From Chloranthus sessilifolius (lineage: Eukaryota; Streptophyta; Magnoliopsida; Chloranthales; Chloranthaceae), in contig CM037585.1 in NCBI GenBank assembly GCA_021018995.1, positions 63,242,646 through 63,306,645 on the forward strand: a DNA stretch of 64,000 nt, in the 5' to 3' direction. Of this stretch, positions 55,195 to 62,526 are shown one piece after another. The translations under genes were made by a program, and so were the position numbers. Each line of letters starts with the position of its first letter. Position 1 is the first letter of the stretch. The notes beneath the pieces were generated by a model that was given only the letters and a program-made list of their open reading frames with translations, did no database searches and was not told the origin of the DNA.

Positions 55195-55867
55195 CCACAG
55201 AGATTATCCTTCTCACAGAGGTCTAAGACAGAACAAGAACATTGCTGCCACCACCATGCTCACAAGGCTACCAGCTCAAGCTCCCATGGGGATTCAGATT
55301 TAGTGGATCCTGTGGTTGGGCATAGGCCTACAATGTGCCTAACTTGGACACACAGGTCACTTGAATCTAAATAAAACTTTAAAAACAATCCTCCATTTCT
55401 TACAATGCAATATAGCAATGGAGGATCTCAAGGCAGCAGTCTTGTACAGAACAACTCACAAAACACCAATCCCATACATGTATAAAACTCCTGTTATAAA
55501 ACTCCATTAAATCTATTCCAAATAGACATACAAAGACATAGCCAGCAGGTGCTGGACTATGGAGAGAAGAAAAAGGAAAAAATGAAACTGCCTAAACCCT
55601 AACCTTAGCCTACTGCAATTCTACAGTTGGTTTCAAGGAGTACAGAAGTCTTTTAAACCTAAACTAGGCTTAGGCATATATAGCAGTCAGCTCTCTGAGA
55701 ATTAGGATTAGGAAAACCCTAATTTATCAATGCTATCGTGGCCCATTTCTGTTCCTTAAATGCCTTGGGGTGTGTGCACGGAGATTGGAGCATTGGAGTG
55801 CATGCCCTAGTTGCTAAAAGTTCCTAGATTGCCCCTACAAAAGTGGGGATACGTTAAGAACCTGAGC

Positions 55868-56325
55868 CTCGCTAGGTAGAAAGGCTTTCCAGGTCTTATC
55901 GCGTGATAGAATTGGCGTCGTGAGGTTGATTTGACTTGAAGCTTTTGCAGTCACGGGATTGATCTTTCCATTTGAATGGCGCGGGAATTGCGTGCGCGAT
56001 TCATTCCTTGATGAATCCCGCGGTGATCCTCGCGAAGAAACAATGTGCATGGGCTTCTGGATCGCCAGAGCAGTTCCCTGAAGGTCAATATCCCGCGGCA
56101 GCTACGCACAAGAATGCCTGGAGCTCTCTCTCCTTAGTGAATCACATGAAGATTAACGTCTCCTTTCTTGAGCTGCGCGAGATTGCACGTGTGCTTATGA
56201 CTGAGCCTTGCGAGAATCGCGCAAAGTCTGCTTTTCAATTCCTTCTGTCATCAAGCCGCGCGAGAACGGTGCGAGCAGTTGGTGTGCTGCCCTCAGATAC
56301 CCACGATAACTATGCGAAGCAATCT
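55868..56325 (-). repeat. U3 CG-core motif array (At-4 LTR)
   Basis: Words built on GCGCGAGA: ATCGCGTGATAG, TGCGTGCGCGATTC, CCTCGCGAAG, CTGCGCGAGATTG, CTTGCGAGAATCGCGC, AGCCGCGCGAGAACG. The same words precede the At-4 extra ORF. Confidence 0.7.
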
Positions 56326-56607
56326 TTTTAGTTCAATTGAGCCCTGTGACATTTGCGCGAGGCTTACTTCTTGACTTGTTTCAGCTTTGTTGTGCCTAAG
56401 CTGCAGCTAGTTCTGTCTAGGTCTAACTTTCTTTCTCCTGAGGCACTTCTGGGGCAAAAAGGTAAGCTTCTTGGCATGATTAGGGCCTTATTTGCAGCTG
56501 TTGCTTATTACCTACAGGATAGACTTAAAACACATTTATTAAATGATTAAGGGTCTAACAGAGATTAAGTTAAGGGGTGAAAAGTGGTACTTTTTAGGTC
56601 TTAACAC

Positions 56608-56619
56608 ACCCCCAAACCT
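56608..56619 (-). other. 3' polypurine tract of At-4
   Basis: The minus-strand GGTTTGGGGGTG is directly before TGTTAAGACC. Confidence 0.85.
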
Positions 56620-58241
56620 AATCTTTGCTAGTCCCTTAGCGAAGCTATAACTAATTAAATGCTACTTTCGTAGGGATCACGGGTACATTTAGCATATGTA
56701 CCAACCCTTTTAAACCCCTAGGTGATCCCTAGTGGAGGAGTGAAATCTCCTGAGGGTTTTCAGTGAAGATACCCACAAACTTCACCATTAGAATAGTTAA
56801 ATATAGTGCATTTAATGACAACACAAAATTTAATGTATAAAGCTTCATTCCACACCCATTCTTTAACATTTAGAGGGAACTGCAGCAGTAATGCAGGCCA
56901 TTCAAAACTCAAAATTTAACAAGTGTTTGCATGACCACCATTCATTTTAGATTAGAAATTCAGTGTGTAAAATTCAGTACCCAGCTTGCCTTTAATTCAA
57001 AATTTAGGTTGGATACAACCCCAATGAGGTTAAAATTCAGACCCAATTCTCACCAGGGCTATCTCTCAACATTGACAATCTGAGGGTGTTCACATTTAAA
57101 ACAGCTCAAGAGCAGTTATAGACCCTAAATGGGGCTGCAAACATGAGCATAGGCAAAGCTTCTAATTTCTGACATCCTCATGGCTTTTCACCATAGATTG
57201 GACAACTCCTCATCTCCACATGACAGCTCATTTCACTTTGGATCTACAAGGTCTTTTTGAATGGGTTGTAATGGGGCTTATGGGTGAGGGATGTAAATAA
57301 TCAAGGGTAAAAAGGGAATCAAAATTAAGAAATTAGCAAGGTAAGGAGTGATTCAAGACTTCACAACCTTCATTTAAACAAAACTTCATCTTTCTTGATA
57401 TATTCCAGAATCAAAGTGGTCAGCTTCTCTTCTTTTCAATTTTCAGATGATGTTCTTCTCTAGACTTCTCTTTCTTTTTCTCTTTTTTTTTTAATTTTTA
57501 TTTTATTCAATCTTTTTATGATTTTTTTTTTATGATGAACTGCCACACAAATACCATTGATACACTGTTGTTCATACGTTGCTTTTCTTCACCTTTCACA
57601 GAATGTTAGACCACTCTCACTATCTTTAACTCCTTCTCCTTTACCTTCTGAATTCTCAGAGTGAGGGTAAGGTTGAATCAGGTCATGAGGTTAAGGTGTA
57701 AGTATTCTGGTGTTTGTAAAAAAAGTAAGATTTTTAAGGCTCAACTAGTGTATGCAAAAGGGCAGCTTTTTAAAAAGGTTGGATTTTCAGGCTCAAACTG
57801 TCCAAATGAAGGCCCTGGATTATTTCCTTACTGTCATGAGTGCTGTCAATCAGTTTTGATTTGGAGGTGCCCAACTTCTAGTGAAAAAGTCTTGATTCAC
57901 TCAGTCCTTAGAGCAAAAAATAATGCCAAAAAAACTCTTCAAAAGAAAATGGTGGGCCCAAAACTCACAAGGTATAGTCCTCAAATTAACCTATGGGGTG
58001 TATTTTCATTTGTTTCTCTCCTCTTAGGTTCATTGAGTACTAACTGGAAAATTTTCTGATGTTAGCTTCATGGTGGTGTCAAGATTTTAATATTTTCAGT
58101 TTCGAAAAGTATGCAAAAATATTGTAATTTTTTACAAGTTTCCTCTTTACAGTAAGTTAGGTGAAAATTGACTTTATTCATCCTAGTTACGCCACCATTA
58201 TTTAACTAAAATTAACTATTCTATTGGCAGACCTATCCTGC
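56620..58241 (-). other. 3' noncoding region of At-4
   Basis: It corresponds block by block to the At-1 and At-2 3' regions. The open frame 57661-58059 (+) overlaps the block matching 4480-4690 on the other strand and has no other support. Confidence 0.6.
56682..56750 (-). promoter_or_regulatory. Conserved three-hairpin RNA element before the PPT (At-4)
   Basis: Plus strand: GGTACAT-TTAGCAT-ATGTACC (56682-56702), CTAGG-TGATC-CCTAG (56718-56732), GGAG-TGAAAT-CTCC (56737-56750). All three stems pair perfectly. Confidence 0.7.
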
Positions 58242-58255
58242 CACACCCCCAAACC
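58242..58255 (-). other. Internal polypurine-tract copy (At-4)
   Basis: The minus-strand GGTTTGGGGGTGTG is 1.63 kb upstream of the true PPT, in the same place as in At-1 and At-2. Confidence 0.6.
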
Positions 58256-58578
58256 ATGAGGAGCAGTGCCTTCACTGGTTCAAAATGTGCGATGTGCAGG
58301 AAGCAAAAACCTAAAAATTAAGCAAACAAAAACTATAAAAGAGAAAAAAAACACACAAAAAAGAATGAGGCTTTACGCACACATATAAGCAAAATAGTGA
58401 CAGATTTTATTATAGAGACAGAAGCAAACAGAGTACAAAAAGATAGGAAATTGAAAACCTAATAACAATCTAAGCAAAACTTCTTGTAAGGCAAAATGGT
58501 TCTTCCTCCTGGCTCAGTGATATGCGCAGCCTACTATGGAAGAGGAACTATAAGCCGGGAGGAGGGGGAAGATGAGGA

Positions 58579-58920
58579 TCATGGAGATGGGTGTTGAGCA
58601 GGTGGTTCAATTTTTTGCTTTTTCTTCTCTCTCTTCTCCTTTTTCTTCTCCTCCTTTGCCAGGATCCACTGGACTTCTTCATACTCATCCCAAAGAAAAT
58701 ATAATGGGTCCGGCTCCTTAGGTGGTGGGGGGTCCAACCACATAGGATAGAATTTGTTTGGGAACTCGTTGGGTTTTTCATTCACTATGGTAATGAGGAG
58801 GGTCGGACTGCTAGGGTTAGAAGAGAAAGGATGAGATGAAGATGAACTAATTGTGTATTTAAAATACTTGGACGGTGGACTATGAATCGGCATATTAAAG
58901 TCTTGTCTCTTTCCAAGCAT
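58579..58920 (-). CDS. Unrecognised 113-residue ORF of At-4
   Basis: An uninterrupted minus-strand frame. I chose ATG 58920 (MLGKRQDFNMPIHSPPSKYF) because the frame upstream of it has no ATG. The product has a Ser/Pro-rich N-terminal half, an aromatic/acidic middle (YPMWLDPPPPKEPDPLYFLW) and a highly charged Lys/Glu tail (about residues 86-107). It lies between the end of the extra ORF and the internal PPT. At-1 and At-2 have only 130-240 bases there, so it is extra sequence specific to At-4. I know no family for it. It may be a separate product, a C-terminal piece of the extra ORF, or chance. Confidence 0.35.
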   Translation of the reverse strand: MLGKRQDFNMPIHSPPSKYFKYTISSSSSHPFSSNPSSPTLLITIVNEKPNEFPNKFYPMWLDPPPPKEPDPLYFLWDEYEEVQWILAKEEKKKEKREKKKQKIEPPAQHPSP

Positions 58921-59456
58921 GGCAATAAATTGTGATTGTTTGGGGAATGATAAATCGCACAACTGAGGACTCCGCGAGCAAGCTCTGACATGGCCCACAA
59001 TTATGAAAATGAGGCCATTTTAACCCCTTGATCGAGATCAACAGTGGACCTCTGTGCGCCATTTGTGCTGAGGCCTATACTTGCACAATGGCATGCATCC
59101 ACTCAGTTGCCATCTATATCTTCCCTTCACATGGATTCTTATTTCAAATGAGAATAGCCTCCCTAAAACTAGTACATGCATAGCAAAAATTCCAAATGAT
59201 AAAACACGTTGATGCAAACAGAGTCGAAATAGCTGCAGTGCTAGGACTTTGCTCAAAATTCTCTCCCATGTTACTGACAAAAGTGAACAATATTAAGACT
59301 AATTAAAAAAATAAACAAGCACACAGAACAGATATGGCACCTAAATCAATATACAACAAGAAGAGAAATTCTATTAACTTGGAAAAACATGTACAATTGT
59401 AATTACAATGAGAAGATTAGAAGGGAAAGGAAAGAAGAGCCTAAGTACAATCTAGT
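58921..59456 (-). other. Unassigned At-4 sequence between two ORFs
   Basis: Nothing recognisable; noncoding or decayed. Confidence 0.3.
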
Positions 59457-61091
59457 CTAAGAGGAGGAAGAATATGAATCCGAATCTGTAAACCAGTCCC
59501 AACCCATCTGTTTGGCATGTTTCCTCATTTCAGCTTTCCTCTCGGAACTGGGCTTGGACTTGGTTCTATCTACGGGAGCTTTGGTCTTTTTCTTCCTGGG
59601 TTTCTTCTCCGTTGGGCTCTTTTTCTTTTGCTGCCTTGGTTGCTTTGGCTGTGGGGGTTTCTTCATGGTTGGAGCCTTTGGTGCCCTCACCCTCATCTTT
59701 CTGGTTTTGGGTTCAGGAGGGATCATAGGAGATTTTCCTTTATCTTCCTTAGTGGGGGCTACTGAGGACTTCCCATTTTCTTTAGGCTCAGGCTGGCCAG
59801 GGGGTTTTACCTCCTCAAGCTGGGCAGCTGGCTCTTTGCCAATTTTAATAGAGGCTGCTGTGTAAGCAGTCCTCTTAGCAGTGACTTACCTCTATTTAGG
59901 ATAAGTTTGCTCAGTAGGGTGTGGAGCAGGGGTTTTGGTAGGTGGGGGCTGCTTAGTAGGAGGTACCAATCATAGGAGAAGGGGGTGTGGGGATAGATAA
60001 TGAAGACAGAGGAGGGTGAAAGAGAGATGGAAGAGGGGTAGTGGATGCTGGAGTAAAAGGTGGGGGGGCTGAGGTGGCTGTTGCAGCAATGGTGGTAACA
60101 GGCTTTGGAATCTCCTTTGTAGTGATAGGGGTGGGCCTTGTAACAGCTGCCTCTTCTGCTTGCTTGGGAAGGGCCTGAGTCCCAGCCTTCTTCTTCTTCT
60201 GTGCTTCCATCAGGCTTCTGCTGATTCCCAATTGCCTCTTGGCAAAAGTAGTAAGGGGAAGGGTGGTAGTCCCCTCTGATTTTGCTATCTTGTACCCCCC
60301 CTTTAGTAGCAGCTTGGTGATGACTCTGGCATAGGGGAGTGTGTGTGGCTTTTTGTTCTGCCCTAATTTCTCCACCAGGTCCTTCATTGCCTCAAAGATT
60401 AACCATGCTGCATGGAAGCCATGGCCCAGAGAGGAGTAGACATCATCAGCAATCGGAGCTCTCATCTCTTGCTGATGGCCTGAACAGTAAATATTCTTTC
60501 TCAGGACCTAGTCAATGAAGAGGAGTCCAGGCTCCAACTCTCTTCTTCTGATTGAAGCCCCTAAGGACTTTAATCCTCTAGTCAGAGTTCTTGCAATCGT
60601 ATTAATTGAGGCACTCAGGGGGGGCCATATCCACAGCTAGGGTCGAATGCAGTTGGGATGCCCAATACTTCTGCAATCACTTTGGGGCCAACTAACATTT
60701 TAAAGTCATCAATCAACACCAGCAAGCCTACTTGTCCATCCTTGTCTTTTTTGACCCTGATGTGCTGGTAAAAGAGTTGCAGTAGCCTAGGGTAGGCTAG
60801 TGCTAAAATTCCTCTCATCAAGGGTGTCAGGCTCGCCTTCCTCATAAATTGAATGGCAGGGGCAGAGAGAGGCTCCTTCTCAAAGAAAGGTAGGTCGAAA
60901 GTTGTTTCAGGCTCTAATGGGATTGAATCCATGAGCTTGGAAGGTGTAAAAAACTCAGGGGTTGGCTCCTCCACCTCCTCAACCACTTCCTTCCCTATTT
61001 TCTGTGTCTTTGAAGTCTTTACCTTCTTAACAGACTGCTCAACAGGGGCCTTATCCTTGCCCCTATTCTTTGGTGCGCTCTTAGGGGCCAT
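59457..61091 (-). pseudogene. Extra (env-position) ORF of At-4
   Basis: ATG 61091 starts MAPKSAPKNRGKDKAPVEQS (Lys-rich). An acidic patch follows, then the globular domain (FYQHIRVKKDKDGQVGLLVL; FKMLVGPKVIAEVLGIPTAF) up to a frameshift near 60615. The second half of the domain (60465-59953: GHGFHAAWLIFEAMKDLVEK, KKPHTLPYARVITKLLLKGG) and a P/T/A-rich linker come next. After another frame change the C-terminus (59726-59457) is Lys/Pro-rich (PQPKQPRQQKKKSPTEKKPR) and ends in an acidic Ser run. Here a strongly basic tail replaces the coiled coil of At-1 and At-2. There is no signal peptide or membrane helix. The composition suggests a nuclear, nucleic-acid-binding protein, which is inference. 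Confidence 0.7.
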
Positions 61092-61345
61092 TACAAATTC
61101 TACCTTGAAAGATCTGAGTGCTTACCCAAAAATCCTAGGGTTTGGTTTGATCTGACACACAGTGCACCACGAGAGCTCTGAGCAGAGGGCAACTAATGGG
61201 GATGACTTTGGGAATAAACCTATAAATTCTTGGTGTGAATGATGGGTTGTAGAGTGGATGCTGGAGGAGAGAGGTAGAAGAGCGCTGAAAGCTAGGGTTT
61301 CGCAGGGTGAAGAAGGAAGAGAGGACAGGAAATGGAGACAGGCGC

Positions 61346-61358
61346 GGGGTTAAAATAC
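61346..61358 (-). promoter_or_regulatory. Possible core promoter of the At-4 extra ORF
   Basis: The minus-strand GTATTTTAACCCC is about 255 bases before ATG 61091. Confidence 0.4.
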
Positions 61359-61374
61359 TTATCACGAAGCTTGA

Positions 61375-61632
61375 AGCGCTTTGGAAATATCTGGTCACAA
61401 GATTGGAAATGAACCTAGCGAAGGTGCTATTCAACTTGGATTGCGCGATAATCTCTCAGGTTGACCTTGGAGCGCACGACAGCATGTGAAGAATTCCATG
61501 TGAATTGCGCGAGAGGTTCCCAGGTCTCCTTTTGGATTGCGTGAACGGCTCTGAGGTTCACTTTGAATCTTGCGACAGCTAATGAAGTATTCCTTTTCAA
61601 TTGCGCGAGAGTCTCTCAGGCTTCCTTTTGAA
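61375..61632 (-). repeat. CG-core motif array upstream of the At-4 extra ORF
   Basis: Plus-strand words GATTGCGCGATAATCTCTCA, GAATTGCGCGAGAGGTTCC, GATTGCGTGAACGGCTCTGA, TCTTGCGACAGC and CAATTGCGCGAGAGTCTCTC. The GCGCGAGA core is the one in the At-4 LTR U3 and not the At-2, At-3 or solo-2 core. Confidence 0.7.
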
Positions 61633-61972
61633 CCGAGGACAACAAAGTAGTAAACATAAAGCATGTGCTCTCTGTTCTACCATTTCCATTGATGTTGGGG
61701 TTGGATCCTAGGCATGACTCTCACCACCAGGGGTACCCCCAGACACATTAAAATCAACCATTCAAGCAAAGACAACAAAAATCACCCTCCCACATTATGC
61801 ATTTAAGTAAAAACAATCAATCTAAGAGCAGTAATCATCAAACCAAGCAAATAAAATTCAAACCAGACAGGTCCAGATTCAAGTGGGGCCACTAAAATTT
61901 CCTACAAAAGAAAGCAAGACAAATCTAACAAAACCAAGGTACATATGATACAATATTGACACACCTGTGGAT

Positions 61973-62526
61973 CAGTTTAATGAAGGATCCGCTTGAAAGT
62001 GAATGGTGTCCATGGGTTCAGCAGATTTTTCAAAACAAGGCTTAAGCCTCTGACCATTCACCTTCAAGGTTTTCCCAGACTTGGGATCCTTGATTTCCAC
62101 AGCACCAGATGGGGAAACACTCATGACAATGTAGGGACCTTCTCATCTGAATTTCAGTTTGCCAGGAAAAAATTTAAGTTTGGAGTTAAACAACCAAACC
62201 TTGTCACCAGCTATGAGGCTCTTTCTCAATAGCCCCTTGTTAGAGAAAGCTTTGGACCTTTCCTTGTAGATTCGGGCATTGGCATATGCATCCATCCTCA
62301 GCTCATCCAATTTTGACAGCTGCAGCAACCTGTGATGACCAGCAAAAGTTAGGTCTAGATTTAAATGTTTAATGGCTCAATAGGCCTTGTGTTCTAACTC
62401 TACTGGGAGATGACAAGCCTTGCCATAAACCAGTCTGAAAGGGGATATCCCAATGGGAGTCTTATAGGCAGTCCTATAAGCCCACAGTGCATCATTAAGC
62501 TTTTCAGCCCAGTCCTTCTGATCAGT
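61973..62526 (-). pseudogene. At-4 integrase C-terminal part, cut by At-5
   Basis: On the minus strand: [20 protein letters not shown] and [17 protein letters not shown], then LSKLDELRMDAYANARIYKE (62328-62143), then VNGQRLKPCFEKSAEPM to a stop at about 61973. A few stops and frame breaks are present. The coding sequence is interrupted at 62526/62527 by an LTR of the same family; TCAGT (62522-62526) is the possible TSD half. Confidence 0.8.

Larger units (their letters stand above)
54600..55355 (-). repeat. Internal duplication in the At-4 LTR
   Basis: Two diverged copies about 430 bases apart share CTGTCCACTT-AATGGTCACA, CAGGCTACCAGCTCAAG-like and CTAGGCCTGCAATGTGC-like segments. The At-5 LTR has the same duplication (hairpins at 63047 and 63474), so it predates both insertions. 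Confidence 0.7.
54218..56607 (-). mobile_element. At-4 3' LTR (Athila-type)
   Basis: 2390 bp, TGTTAGGATATTTTAAG...GGTCTTAACA on the plus strand. It is followed at 56608 by a PPT, so it is a 3' LTR of a minus-strand element. The five bases before it are CTAGT (possible TSD; partner outside the window). It contains an internal duplication of about 325 bp (54600-54925 and 55030-55355), each with a U5-type hairpin. A TATA-like CATATATAG lies near 55672, and there is a CG-motif array. Confidence 0.88.
61092..61972 (-). other. At-4 integrase-to-extra-ORF spacer
   Basis: Noncoding, with the same plan as in At-2 and At-3: array, TTTTAA core, CT-rich leader, ATG. Bases 61640-61972 hold nothing I can name. 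Confidence 0.5.

Noticed and set aside
57661..58059. 132-codon plus-strand frame in the At-4 3' noncoding region
   Set aside because: Its counterpart in At-1 (4481-4696, minus) shares weak similarity only because the noncoding block is conserved, and the frame is short or absent in At-2. Not convincing as a gene.
59512..59865. Hydrophobic 117-codon plus-strand frame resembling a membrane protein
   Set aside because: It is the reverse complement of the Lys/Pro-rich tail of the At-4 extra ORF; antisense of Lys and Glu codons gives Phe and Leu runs.
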